A stretch of DNA of 64,000 bases from Streptomyces sp. ATexAB-D23 (GCF_000373645.1 NZ_KB892002.1:186001-250000), one strand, 5' to 3'. Positions 9,464 through 18,485 are shown, counted from the stretch's first letter. Notes: generated by a model from the letters alone, not told the origin. A program made the numbers and translations.

Positions 9464-11176
9464 ATGGCGATGGATGGGGCCGGACGGCGGTTCGTCGACG
9501 GACGGTTCGAGCTGTTGGAACGGCTCGGCGGCGGGGGCATGGGCCTCGTGTGGCGGGCGCGCGACACGGAGTTGCGGCGTGAGGTGGCGCTGAAGGAGGT
9601 GCGGCCGTTCGATCCGAGGGTCGCGGAGAACGGCTCGTCGGAGGCGGCCGTTCTGCGGGAGCGGGTGTTGCGGGAGGCCCGTGCGCTCGCGCGGCTGCGG
9701 CATCCGCATGTGGTGACCATCTTCCACATCGTCACCGGGCCAGAGCCTCAGTTCCCCTGGCTGGTCATGGAGTTGGTGCCGGGCGGCTCGCTCGCCGACC
9801 GGCTGGAGCGGGGGCTGCTGACGCCGCCCGAAGCGGCCCGGCTGGGGCGGGGGGTGCTGGCCGGGCTGGTCGCCGCGCACGCGGCGGGCATCCTGCACCG
9901 TGATGTGAAGCCGGCCAACGTGCTCATACGGGAGGACGGCAGCCCCGTCCTCACCGACTTCGGGATCGCCGCACTGGGCGAGCTGTCCACGCTGACGACG
10001 ACCGGCGCCCTCATCGGCTCGCCCGAGTACATCGCTCCCGAGCGGCTGCGGGGCCGGGAGGGCGACCCCGCGTCCGACCTGTGGTCGCTCGGCATGCTGC
10101 TGTACGTCGCGGTCGAGGGCGTCCACCCGTTGCGCCGCAACACCGTTCTGGCGACGCTCACAGCGGTGCTGGAGGAGACCGTGCCGCCGCCCGTCCGGGC
10201 CGGGGCGCTCGCCCCGGTCCTGACCGCCCTCCTCGGCCGCGATCCCGCCGCCCGGCCGGACGCCGCGGAGCTGGACCGGCTCCTCGCGGCGGTGGAGGCG
10301 GGGACAGTGGGCGGGGCGGTCGCCGACGCGGGGCCGGGCCCCGTCGCCCCGCGCGGCGCACCCGCGCCCGCTCCCGACGCGCCCGGCTACGCCGACCTGC
10401 CCACCCACTCGGCGGACCTCCCGCGCCCCGGCCCACCGCAGCCCTCCGACGCCGCGCCTGAGCCCTCCGGCGACGGCGACGGCGACGGCGAGGACAGCGA
10501 GGCCACGCCCGAGGACGCCCACGAGGACACCGGCGAGGGCGCGCGCGTGCCGTCGGTCGCCCCGCGCCGGCTCCTGGGCGGTGCCATGACCCTCGTACGG
10601 GTGGCCGTCGTACTGGCGCTCGTCGTTGCCGGAGCGCGCTTCCTGCCCGGCCTCATCGAGAAGGCCGGGACCACGGCCGGTTCCGCCGCCGGCGCCACCG
10701 GGCCGAAGCATCAGTCCGACGGCTACTTCCTCACCCCCAAGGGCATGCGCGAGGCGGTGGCGGCGCTGAAGGAGAAGGTCGGCGGCACCGTCGTCGGGAG
10801 CATGTCGGCACACGGTCACCTGGTGTCGGTGAGCGTCCAGCGCAAGGACCGGCCCGACCTCCGGGTCGGTTACGACTACCGGGGCGACGGGGTGGAAGGC
10901 GGGGGCCCGGCCGGCGTCGTCAGCAGAGCCGACGCCCTCGACATGGCCGCGTTCGACTGGGACCTGCTGACCGACCTGTGGCCCAGGGCCCAGGCCGAAC
11001 TGGGCATCAAGGACGCCGAACGCAGCCACCTGATCCTGGAGTACTCCCCGGACCTCAGGGGCCCCGCCCTCTCGCTGTACGTCAGCGACGCGTACGGCAC
11101 CGCGCACCTGCGGGTGAACAGTGCGGGGAAGATCCTGGAGCGGTACCCGAGGGAGCCGCCGAAGGAGGACCGGTAG
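9464..11176 (+). CDS. Membrane Ser/Thr protein kinase with unknown external domain
   Basis: A 570-residue PASTA-less receptor-type kinase. The kinase domain covers about residues 14-265: glycine loop GGGGMG at 22-27, ATP lysine 44 in VALKEV, catalytic HRD at 145-147, DFG at 165-167 and the APE-like APERLRG. A Pro/Ala/acidic linker (~290-370, including a GDGDGDGED run) leads to one membrane segment at about 378-396, then a ~170-residue external domain I do not recognise. ATG 9464 is chosen because AGGG lies upstream and the kinase fold starts right after. It is the first of six plus-strand genes; the FHA gene follows after ~110 bases, so phosphopeptide recognition by that protein is plausible. 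Confidence 0.92.
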   Translation: MAMDGAGRRFVDGRFELLERLGGGGMGLVWRARDTELRREVALKEVRPFDPRVAENGSSEAAVLRERVLREARALARLRHPHVVTIFHIVTGPEPQFPWLVMELVPGGSLADRLERGLLTPPEAARLGRGVLAGLVAAHAAGILHRDVKPANVLIREDGSPVLTDFGIAALGELSTLTTTGALIGSPEYIAPERLRGREGDPASDLWSLGMLLYVAVEGVHPLRRNTVLATLTAVLEETVPPPVRAGALAPVLTALLGRDPAARPDAAELDRLLAAVEAGTVGGAVADAGPGPVAPRGAPAPAPDAPGYADLPTHSADLPRPGPPQPSDAAPEPSGDGDGDGEDSEATPEDAHEDTGEGARVPSVAPRRLLGGAMTLVRVAVVLALVVAGARFLPGLIEKAGTTAGSAAGATGPKHQSDGYFLTPKGMREAVAALKEKVGGTVVGSMSAHGHLVSVSVQRKDRPDLRVGYDYRGDGVEGGGPAGVVSRADALDMAAFDWDLLTDLWPRAQAELGIKDAERSHLILEYSPDLRGPALSLYVSDAYGTAHLRVNSAGKILERYPREPPKEDR

Positions 11177-11284
11177 CAGGCCGCGGCGACGCGCCCGGCC
11201 GGTCCCGCCTGCGCGTCATGCGTACATTTATCCACCCTTCCTATCGTTGCCGCGCACGCGCACCTCGGGGGAAGGAATCAGTCC

Positions 11285-12028
11285 ATGTACACCATTGTCG
11301 TGGTACCCGGGCCCGGTATGGAGCCCTCCGAAGAGTTCCGGCTGGCGCCCGGGGAGACGCTGCGCTTCGGGCGTGGGGCGTCCGGGCGGGCGCTGGCCAT
11401 TCCGCACGACGGCGTCTCCCGCTCCGCGGGGGAGATCGTCGCCACGGACACGTACTGGTCGCTCAGCAATCTCAGCCGGACGGCGACCTACGCCGTCGAG
11501 AACCCGGAGGGTGCCGGGGAGCACATCAAGGTGGCGCCCAGGCGGCTGGGGGCGCCCGTCGCGTTCGAGTTCTCCCGGGTCGTGCTGCCCGCGGGGAACG
11601 AGCTGGTCAGCTTCGACGTATGGGCGCCGCGGCACGACTACGCGACCCCGGCCCAGGGGCGCGGCGGGGGCGGGGAGCCGACCGCACTGGCCTTTCCGCT
11701 CGACCGGTCGAAGCGGTACTTCACCGTGCTGGCGGCCCTGTGCGAGCCGCGTCTGCGCGGTGAGCCGTACGCGCCGCTGCCCACGGTGGAGCAGGTCGTC
11801 GACCGGCTGCGCCCGCTGTGGCCGGCGGCCAACCGGGCCGCCGTGCAGTGGAACATCGACTACCTGGCTGTGAAGCTGCGGCTCAAACCGGGCCCCGAGT
11901 CCTGTGAGCCCGGTCGCCGCCTCAACGGCAAGAAGGACACGCTCGTCGCGCTCGCGCTCCGGTTCGACCTGGTGCGGGAGGACGACCTCGCCGCACTGCG
12001 CCCCGTCACGAACGGCACCGCGCGGTGA
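11285..12028 (+). CDS. FHA-domain protein
   Basis: A 247-residue soluble protein. The N-terminal ~100 residues form a forkhead-associated-like fold (LAPGETLRFGRG, IPHDGVSRSAGEI, YWSLSNLSRTATYAVENP), which binds phosphothreonine peptides. The C-terminal ~90 residues (PTVEQVVDRLRPLWPAANRA ... VALALRFDLVREDDLAAL) look like a winged-helix-type module found in a group of actinobacterial FHA proteins. It lies between two Ser/Thr kinase genes and overlaps the next by four bases (GTGA), so translation is coupled and it is a likely substrate or adaptor of one or both kinases. Domain call is good; partner assignment is inference. Confidence 0.87.
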   Translation: MYTIVVVPGPGMEPSEEFRLAPGETLRFGRGASGRALAIPHDGVSRSAGEIVATDTYWSLSNLSRTATYAVENPEGAGEHIKVAPRRLGAPVAFEFSRVVLPAGNELVSFDVWAPRHDYATPAQGRGGGGEPTALAFPLDRSKRYFTVLAALCEPRLRGEPYAPLPTVEQVVDRLRPLWPAANRAAVQWNIDYLAVKLRLKPGPESCEPGRRLNGKKDTLVALALRFDLVREDDLAALRPVTNGTAR

Positions 12029-13428
12029 GCGGGCAGCGGCCGTACGCCGTCGCATCCGTGCCGCCCGGCTACCGCGTCGGCCCCTGGATCGTCGAGAAAC
12101 CGCTCGGCGCCGGGGCCTTCGGCAATGTGTACGCGGCCCGCCACGAGATCCCCGGCGCCCAACCGCCGCGCGCCGCCCTGAAGTTCCTGCCGACCGGTAC
12201 GCACACCCCCCGCCAGCTGCGCCACCTGCGGGAACTGGCCGAGCGCGAGGTGTCGCTGCTGAGCCGACTCCGTTCGCCGCGGCTGATCCGGATGCACGAC
12301 GCGCTGACCGTGGACGACCCCGACCATCCCGAACTCGACGGCGCGACCGTCCTCGTACTGGAGGAGGCGCGCAGCTCCCTCGACGCGGCGCTGGGAGCGG
12401 ACCGCCCGCCCGAGGAGGGGCCCGCCCTGCTGGTGCAGGTCTGCGAGGGCCTGCGGCAGCTGCACGGCGCGGGCTGGATCCACGGGGACCTCAAACCGGG
12501 CAACGTGCTGCTGATGAAGGACGGGACCGCCCGGCTCGGCGACTTCAACATGGCCGCCGAGCTGGAGGGTACGCATGCCTACTCGCCGGCGTTCGCGACG
12601 GCCGACTACACCCCGCCCGAGCTGCTGTGGTCCGAGATCGGCGAGCGGGGCATGCAGATCCGGCAGACCGCGGACATCTGGGCGTTCGGGGTCCTGGCGC
12701 ACCTGGTCCTGACCGGTTCCTTCCCGCTTCCCGGGGGCACGCCGACCGCCCGCCGGGACGCGGCCGTGCGCTACGCGCGGGGCGAGGACGAGCTGCGCCT
12801 GGCGCCCGAACTGCCCGTTGCCTGGCGGGAGATCGTACGGGACTGTCTCGCCCGCACGCACGAGGAACGGGCCCCGCACGACGCGGCGTCGCTGCTGCGT
12901 CGGGCCTCGGCAGCGGCGGCGGGGCGCAAGCCGCGACGCCGCCCCGTCAGCCGCCCCCTGCTCCTGGCGGTGGCCTTGGCCGTCGCCGTGAGCGCGGCGG
13001 GCCTCGGGGCGCGGGCGCTCTGGGGCGGGGACCCGGCCGCGAAGCCGGGCGCGGGCTCGGCCGCGGCCGCGAAATCCGGCGAGGACGAGGCCGGGCGGAC
13101 CCGGGTGCCGGCGGGGTACGAACGCTGCCCGTCCCGTTCCGTCTGCTTCTTCCCGGAAGCGGACGGCCGGGGTGAGATGTGTGCCTGGGACGGCGACGAC
13201 ACCGACTGGGCGGACGGCATGAACGACTGCGCCTGGGCCTCCGACCGGCCCCCGGGCTCGGTCTTCAACAACGGTGCCGCCGACCCCAACGGCTATGTCG
13301 ACGTGACGTATTTCGCGGAGGCCCAGCTGCGCCGCCGCGTCGGCTGCGTCGAGAAGGGGCAGCGGGTCAACCTCGCGCCGGCCTCTCGGGTGAGGTCCCA
13401 CACCTGGGCCAAGACCTGCGCCCTCTGA
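12025..13428 (+). CDS. Atypical Ser/Thr kinase with external I36/crystallin-like domain
   Basis: A 467-residue membrane kinase. Kinase domain ~16-290: glycine loop GAGAFG at 28-33, lysine 53 in AALKFLP, catalytic loop HGDLKPGN (H153-G154-D155, Gly in place of the usual Arg) and DFN at 173-175 instead of DFG. Membrane segment ~312-332 follows, then an external domain (~364-467) with six cysteines, resembling the peptidase-inhibitor I36 / Streptomyces inhibitor crystallin fold (CFFPEADGRGEMCAW, PGSVFNNG, RVRSHTWAKTC). GTG start overlaps the FHA stop. The metal-binding and catalytic aspartates remain, so activity is likely, but regulation by activation-loop phosphorylation may differ because the HRD Arg is missing. 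Confidence 0.9.
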   Translation: MSGQRPYAVASVPPGYRVGPWIVEKPLGAGAFGNVYAARHEIPGAQPPRAALKFLPTGTHTPRQLRHLRELAEREVSLLSRLRSPRLIRMHDALTVDDPDHPELDGATVLVLEEARSSLDAALGADRPPEEGPALLVQVCEGLRQLHGAGWIHGDLKPGNVLLMKDGTARLGDFNMAAELEGTHAYSPAFATADYTPPELLWSEIGERGMQIRQTADIWAFGVLAHLVLTGSFPLPGGTPTARRDAAVRYARGEDELRLAPELPVAWREIVRDCLARTHEERAPHDAASLLRRASAAAAGRKPRRRPVSRPLLLAVALAVAVSAAGLGARALWGGDPAAKPGAGSAAAAKSGEDEAGRTRVPAGYERCPSRSVCFFPEADGRGEMCAWDGDDTDWADGMNDCAWASDRPPGSVFNNGAADPNGYVDVTYFAEAQLRRRVGCVEKGQRVNLAPASRVRSHTWAKTCAL

Positions 13429-13466
13429 CGTACGAGGTACCGCCCGCCCGGCACGGGCGGGAGGGT

Positions 13467-13498
13467 GTTGGTGTGCCGCCGAGGGGTGGCACACCAAC
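13467..13498. terminator. Hairpin between kinase 2 and lipoprotein genes
   Basis: An 11-bp perfect stem (GTTGGTGTGCC / GGCACACCAAC) with a ten-base loop, just before the lipoprotein start and preceded by a smaller CCCGCC/GGCGGG hairpin. No U-run follows. It could end the kinase transcript or act as a 5' UTR structure for the lipoprotein. Confidence 0.45.
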
Positions 13499-13510
13499 GG
13501 GGGGTGTGGC

Positions 13511-14425
13511 ATGAAACGGGGGTTCATCGCCGCGTGCGCGGTCGCAGCGGCCTTGTCGGCCGCTGCGACCGGGTGCACACGGAGCGGCTCCACGGAGCAG
13601 GAGCGGGCGGCGGACGGGCAGGAGCCCGCCTACACCGAGCAGCTGCGGATCTCCGACGCCACCGAGGCACTGACGAAGCGGTGCATGAACCGCGCGGGCT
13701 TCCGGTACTGGACGAGCCTCCGGCTCAGCGTGGAGGAGAGCCGGCCGCTCGACTACGTCAACGACGACGTCGCGTGGGCCGCCGCCCACGGCTACGGCAG
13801 CCGCATCCAGGAGAAGACGGACAAGGCGCACCGGGCGAATCCGAACGGAACCTATCGCGAGGGGCTCTCCCCGCAGCGCCGCGAGGCGTACGACCAGGCG
13901 CTCGACGGCGGCCGGGACGCCACCGTCCTCACCGCCGAGATCCCCACCCCGGACGGCACCGCGCACATCAGCAAACGGCTCGGCGGCTGCTCGGCCGAGG
14001 CCGAGAAGAAGCTGTACGGGGACCCGGCCGCGTGGTTCCGCGCGGCCAAGGCGGTCTCCAACCTCACCGCGCTGTACGCCCCCCGGGTCACCCGGGACAA
14101 GGAGTTCACCGCCGCCCTCGCCGCCTGGTCCCGCTGCATGCGCCTGGCCGGGCACCCGTACCCCGATCCGCCCGCCGCGCAGGACGCGGTGGCACGGCAG
14201 GCCGCCGGCCTCGCCCCGGACAAGGCGTTCGAGGCGGAGAAGCGCGTCGCGGTCGCCGAAGCGCGCTGCGCGCACGAGAGCTCCCTCGCCGATGTCACCC
14301 GGGAGCGTGAGAGGCACTACCGCGCGGCCCTGCCCGTCCGCTACCGCGAGCTGATCGACACACACCGGCGGCTGGAGCGCCAGGCGTACGCACGCGCGTC
14401 GGAAGTCACCGGTCCGCGCGTCTGA
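13511..14425 (+). CDS. Putative lipoprotein of unknown function
   Basis: A 304-residue exported protein: basic start MKRGF, hydrophobic stretch of Ala/Val, and an AATGC lipobox-like end at about residue 22, followed by TRSGSTEQE. The mature part is helical, with four or five spaced cysteines (CMNRAGFRYW, GGCSAEAEKKLYG, RCMRLAGHPYP, ARCAHESS); CMNRAG and CMRLAGHPYP resemble the repeated small C-x-R-AG motif seen in many actinobacterial lipoproteins of unknown role. It lies inside the kinase/I36 cluster, 82 bases after the kinase with a hairpin between. GGGG lies upstream of the ATG. No enzyme family is recognised. Confidence 0.8.
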   Translation: MKRGFIAACAVAAALSAAATGCTRSGSTEQERAADGQEPAYTEQLRISDATEALTKRCMNRAGFRYWTSLRLSVEESRPLDYVNDDVAWAAAHGYGSRIQEKTDKAHRANPNGTYREGLSPQRREAYDQALDGGRDATVLTAEIPTPDGTAHISKRLGGCSAEAEKKLYGDPAAWFRAAKAVSNLTALYAPRVTRDKEFTAALAAWSRCMRLAGHPYPDPPAAQDAVARQAAGLAPDKAFEAEKRVAVAEARCAHESSLADVTRERERHYRAALPVRYRELIDTHRRLERQAYARASEVTGPRV

Positions 14426-14505
14426 TCCGACCGCCCCACAGATTTCCACGGCGCCGTGCCGTGGACCACCACGCCTCTGACGAGGCAGACACACAGGAGC
14501 GAACC

Positions 14506-14967
14506 ATGCGAAAGCTGGGCATGTCCATCGCCGCACTCGGTCTGGCCGCCGCCGGCCTTGTCGTCCCCGCCGCGGCCGCCCAGGCGTCCGCCACGGGCGC
14601 CGCGTCCAACCACTGCAACGACATCTGGCCGGGCCGCAACGGCAAGGTGTACGCCTACAACGAGACGTACTGCAACGGGGTGCTGGGGTACACCGCGGGC
14701 AACGACGCCGACTGGAACAAGGCGGGCGGCGGCTTCACCAGCGCGAGCGACAAGGCCTCGTCCGTCCTCAACGCCGGCTACACGGGCGGCAACGACACCG
14801 TGAAGTTCTACTACCTCGCGAACTACACCGGCGGCTACGGCTGCATCGGCCCGAACGAGTACTTCGTCGACAACCTGGCCCGCAACACGCTCAGCAACGG
14901 CGCGAGCGCCAACAACAACATCCGTTCCCACAAGTGGGTGAGCAGCTGCGACAACCTGATGCACTGA
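14506..14967 (+). CDS. Secreted I36/crystallin-like protein
   Basis: A 153-residue Sec-exported protein. The signal peptide is MRKLGMSIAALGLAAAGLVV followed by PAAAAQA-S, with predicted cleavage after about residue 28. The mature ~125 residues contain six cysteines and the same signature order as the external domain of the kinase encoded at 12025: a DADWN/DTDW block, SSVLNAG versus GSVFNNG, YGCIG versus VGCVE, and NIRSHKWVSSC versus RVRSHTWAKTC. CAGGAG lies eight bases before the ATG. The family includes small metalloproteinase inhibitors, but inhibitor activity is not shown here. The shared fold suggests it could interact with, or titrate, whatever the kinase senses. Confidence 0.85.
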   Translation: MRKLGMSIAALGLAAAGLVVPAAAAQASATGAASNHCNDIWPGRNGKVYAYNETYCNGVLGYTAGNDADWNKAGGGFTSASDKASSVLNAGYTGGNDTVKFYYLANYTGGYGCIGPNEYFVDNLARNTLSNGASANNNIRSHKWVSSCDNLMH

Positions 14968-14979
14968 GCCCAATCCCCT

Positions 14980-15013
14980 GCGGCCCACCGGAATTTCCCG
15001 GCCGGTGGGCCGC
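14980..15013. terminator. Rho-independent-type hairpin after the I36-like gene
   Basis: A 12-bp GC-rich perfect stem (GCGGCCCACCGG with its complement) and ten-base loop, 13 bases after the stop codon of the secreted protein. There is no U-tract, which is usual in Streptomyces. Confidence 0.65.
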
Positions 15014-15111
15014 GTCCGCCCTCGCGCCCTCGCTCCGTACGAAGGACACTGGGTGTTGCGGCGGCCGACCGACGAGGGCCGTCCGTACACCGAGTCGGAG
15101 GGGGACGACAT

Positions 15112-18100
15112 ATGCGGATGCGGGACAGCCACCGGGCGGACGCCGAACGGCTGTTGGTACGGGCCGTCGAGGAGGAGGTGCGGCGCACCGGGGGGCGGAC
15201 CGACTCCGCCGTCCTGATGACCCGTGCGCGGGCCGCCCTCGACACCATGGCGGCCGGCGCGGCCGAGGAGTACGCGGCCTATCTCCAGGCGCTCGACGCG
15301 GCGGAAGGTCTGCGGGCCGGGAACCGCTTCAACCGGCAGACCCTGTCCGCGCCGTTACTGGTCACGGGGGTCGCCGCGGCCGCCGCGTTCGGGGCCGATG
15401 TCGCGCTCGGCACGGCGTCCGGGCTCGCGCTCGGCGCCGGGGCGGTCGTCGCGGTCGCCGGCACCACCGCCACCATCGCGAAGGCCACCGCCTCGCACTG
15501 GCCGGCCGCACACCGCCGGGCCGGGGCCGCGGGCCGGCCGGGCGGGCCGGAGCAGTTGCGTCTTCAGTGGCTGGCGGCGCTGGAGGTACGGGGCATACGC
15601 CCGTACCTCGACCAGCAGCGCATGCTCACCGCCGCCACCCGCACCCCGGCGAAGAAGGCCACGGCCAAGGCGCGTACGCCACTGCGCGGCGGCGACCGCA
15701 GCGCGGCCGCCCGGAAGCGCTCGCTCCTGGAGCAGTCGTTCGGTCATCTTCCCCAGGTGGGCGACGGGTTCGCGGGGCGGCGGGCCGAACTGGCCCGGAT
15801 CGGCCAGTGGGTGCACGCGGCCCGCGCGTCGACGGAGACGAAGCCGACCGTCGTCGTACTGCACGGCCCGCCGGGCGCCGGGCGCACCACGCTCGCGGTG
15901 CGGGCGGCACACGATCTGAGGGACCAGTTCCGGGGCGCGTGCGTGGTCGACCTGCGCGGCGGCGCGGACGGCGAGGCCCCGCTGCCGACCCGGGACGCTC
16001 TGCTGCACCTGCTGAACCGGCTGGGCGCACCCCGCGAACAGCTGCTGTTCCGCGACAGCTCGTCCGCCGAGCAGCAGGTGCGCCGGCTCGGCGAGCTCTA
16101 CCACCAGCACCTGACCGGCACCGCCGTGACGATCGTCCTGGACGACGCGAGCGACGCGGCGCAGGTGGCCACGCTGATCCCGGAGCGCTCGGACAGCCTG
16201 GTCCTGGTCACCGCCCGCGAGCCGCTCGACCTGCCCGATTCACTGCCCGCCCGGGTGCACCGGCTGGAGGTCGGGGCGCTCGATCCGGCGGGCGCGGAGG
16301 AGCTGCTGCGCTCGGTGTCGCAGGAGGCGGAACCGGGGCCGTACGACTATCCGTCGAGCGAGGCCATCACCGACCTGTGCGGCGGGCTGCCGCTGGCGCT
16401 GCGGGTCGCGGGCTCCTCGCTCGGAGCGCGTACCGCGGGCGCGCTGGCGGCCGACCTCTCCGCCTACGGCCCGGTGCCGCCCGTCGAGCGCGCCCTGTGG
16501 CTGCGCTACACCGACCAGTCCGAGCAGGCCAGGCGGCTGCTGCGGCGGCTCGCCCTGGCCGGCCGGGCGAGCCTGGGCGCGGCGGCGGCAGCCGCCCTGC
16601 TCTCCGCCGACGAGCAGGAGGCCGGCCGGCTGCTGACGGCGCTGTCCGGGGCCGGGCTGCTGGACCACGTACGCGGCTCCCGCTACCGGCTGCACGACCT
16701 GGTGCGCGGCTTCGCCCTGGCCCGGCTGCTGGACGAGGAGGAGCCGGCCGAGCGCGCGGCCGCGCAGGAACGGCTCATCGCGAACTACGCGGAGCTGGCC
16801 GGCGCGGTGATCCGGATGGTGGACGGCAAGATGTCCACCCGGGCCGGGCAGTTCGGCTCGCACGGCTTCAGCTCGCTGGACGCGGCGCTGCGCTGGCTGG
16901 ACGACGAGTCGAGCTTCATCACCTCCGCGCTGCGGCACACCGAGGGCGTCGACCAGGGCGCCGTGCTCGCGCTGCTCGGCGCGCTGTGCGACTACTGCCT
17001 GCTGCGCGGCGACCTGTACCGGCTGGGTGAGATAAGCGAGCTGACGCAGGCGGTGGACCAGGGGCTGCTGGAGCGGTCGGTGCAGTGGCGTACCGGCATC
17101 GCAGCCCGCCAGCTCGGCGAGCTGGACAAGGCCCGGACGACCCTGTCCTCCGTCGTCGGCCTCTACCGGGAGGCGCAGAACGACTCCGGTACGGCCCTGG
17201 CGCTGTGCTCGCTGGGTATCACCCTGCACCACCAGGGGAACCTGACCGAGGCGTCGGCCCGGCTCCGCGAGGCGATGCAGCTCCAGTCGGCGGCCGGGCA
17301 GGACGAGGACCGGGCCTGGTCGATGCACGCGCTGGCCGCCGTCGAACGCGACCGGGGCAACCTGGCCGAGGCGGTCACGCTCCTGGACACCGCGCTGGTC
17401 CTGCACCGCGAGGGCGAATCGCTGCACGGCGAGGCGTGGACGCGGTTCCAGCTGGGCCAGGTCCGGCTGCGCCTCGGCGATGTGGAGCGGGCCGAGGCCG
17501 CGCTGCGCATCGCCCTCGATCTGTACGGGCGGACCCGGGACGAACGCGGCGAGGCGTGGGCGATGACTCAGCTGGCCCGCGCCCGGCTGCTGGCCGGGGA
17601 CGCCGGCCCGGCGGCCGAGCAGCTGAACGCCGCCCTGGCCCGTCACCGGGACAACGAGGACGCGCGCGGCGAGGCCTGGACGCTGTACTACCTGGGCCAG
17701 GCGCTGGAGGAGGCCGGTGACACCGTGCAGGCCGTACGGCAGCTGGAGCGGGCCCGCACGATGTTCTCGCGGATGCGGGACGTCTACGGTCTCGCGTGCG
17801 CCCGGCACCACTCGGGGCGCGTCACCCGCGACCAGCGGGCCGCGCAGACGGGCAACCTGCGCAATTCCGGTTTCGCCCGCCAGCTGCTGGTGGACGCCCG
17901 CGCCGACTTCCGGCGCATCGGAGTCGCCCACGGGGAGGCGTGGGCCTGCCTGGAGCTGGCGCTGATCGACGCGGGCAACCAGCGGGCGCCCCAGGCCCTG
18001 GAACTGTGCGGCGAGGCGGTCGCGCTGTTCGAGTCGTACGGCGACGCGCGGGGCGCCGACTGGGGCCGCTTCCTGCGCTGCACGCTGCTGCCGTACGCCT

Positions 18101-18333
18101 CACCCGGCGGCATCGAGGTGGGCACGGTGGTGGCGCAGCAGGAGCTGGCCGACCTCGTCGCGGCCGGCCACCCGGCCCGTGACGGCAAGGTGGACGACTG
18201 CGCGGAGGCGTATCGCGTGATCCTGGACCGGGGCGTGGACCTGGAGACGGGCTGGCAGGCCTGGCACCTGGGCCTGACCCCGTCGCGCCGGGCCCGGGAA
18301 ATCATGGGCGTGCCGGTCCCGGACACGGCCTGA
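15112..18333 (+). CDS. Membrane-associated NB-ARC (STAND) ATPase with TPR repeats
   Basis: A 1073-residue signal-transducing ATPase. Residues ~70-125 contain a hydrophobic Ala/Val/Gly hairpin that could insert in the membrane. The NB-ARC domain spans ~215-480: Walker A GPPGAGRTT at 252-260 (Arg258 where Lys is expected), Walker B VTIVLDDA at ~338-346 and the GLPL motif GGLPLALRVAG at ~424. A winged-helix region (~490-600) precedes about ten TPR-like repeats (~620-1000; recurrent GEAWT/GEAWA motifs). It resembles the ATPase and TPR parts of AfsR/SARP-type regulators but has no SARP DNA-binding domain. It could be a phospho- or ligand-triggered scaffold served by the two upstream kinases, or a defence-type STAND protein; neither is proven. 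Confidence 0.88.
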   Translation: MRMRDSHRADAERLLVRAVEEEVRRTGGRTDSAVLMTRARAALDTMAAGAAEEYAAYLQALDAAEGLRAGNRFNRQTLSAPLLVTGVAAAAAFGADVALGTASGLALGAGAVVAVAGTTATIAKATASHWPAAHRRAGAAGRPGGPEQLRLQWLAALEVRGIRPYLDQQRMLTAATRTPAKKATAKARTPLRGGDRSAAARKRSLLEQSFGHLPQVGDGFAGRRAELARIGQWVHAARASTETKPTVVVLHGPPGAGRTTLAVRAAHDLRDQFRGACVVDLRGGADGEAPLPTRDALLHLLNRLGAPREQLLFRDSSSAEQQVRRLGELYHQHLTGTAVTIVLDDASDAAQVATLIPERSDSLVLVTAREPLDLPDSLPARVHRLEVGALDPAGAEELLRSVSQEAEPGPYDYPSSEAITDLCGGLPLALRVAGSSLGARTAGALAADLSAYGPVPPVERALWLRYTDQSEQARRLLRRLALAGRASLGAAAAAALLSADEQEAGRLLTALSGAGLLDHVRGSRYRLHDLVRGFALARLLDEEEPAERAAAQERLIANYAELAGAVIRMVDGKMSTRAGQFGSHGFSSLDAALRWLDDESSFITSALRHTEGVDQGAVLALLGALCDYCLLRGDLYRLGEISELTQAVDQGLLERSVQWRTGIAARQLGELDKARTTLSSVVGLYREAQNDSGTALALCSLGITLHHQGNLTEASARLREAMQLQSAAGQDEDRAWSMHALAAVERDRGNLAEAVTLLDTALVLHREGESLHGEAWTRFQLGQVRLRLGDVERAEAALRIALDLYGRTRDERGEAWAMTQLARARLLAGDAGPAAEQLNAALARHRDNEDARGEAWTLYYLGQALEEAGDTVQAVRQLERARTMFSRMRDVYGLACARHHSGRVTRDQRAAQTGNLRNSGFARQLLVDARADFRRIGVAHGEAWACLELALIDAGNQRAPQALELCGEAVALFESYGDARGADWGRFLRCTLLPYASPGGIEVGTVVAQQELADLVAAGHPARDGKVDDCAEAYRVILDRGVDLETGWQAWHLGLTPSRRAREIMGVPVPDTA

Positions 18334-18485
18334 CGCCGGGCGAACCCGGCCCGCCCGGCGATCGAGGGCATCGTTCCCGGCCCGTCCGGCGCTGGAGAAC
18401 ACCCCCGCGGGCGGGCCGGCACGAGGGGCTCGGCGGCACCACCCGGCACGAGGGGAGCGGCGCCACCACCCGGCACCGCCCGCCC

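Noticed and set aside
9248..11107. 619-residue minus-strand frame opposite kinase 1
   Set aside because: Shadow of the kinase gene without domains or ribosome site.
14934..17030. 698-residue plus-strand open frame over the NB-ARC gene
   Set aside because: Out-of-frame shadow, composed of Arg/Gly/Ala runs; the NB-ARC frame has clear motifs and a ribosome site.
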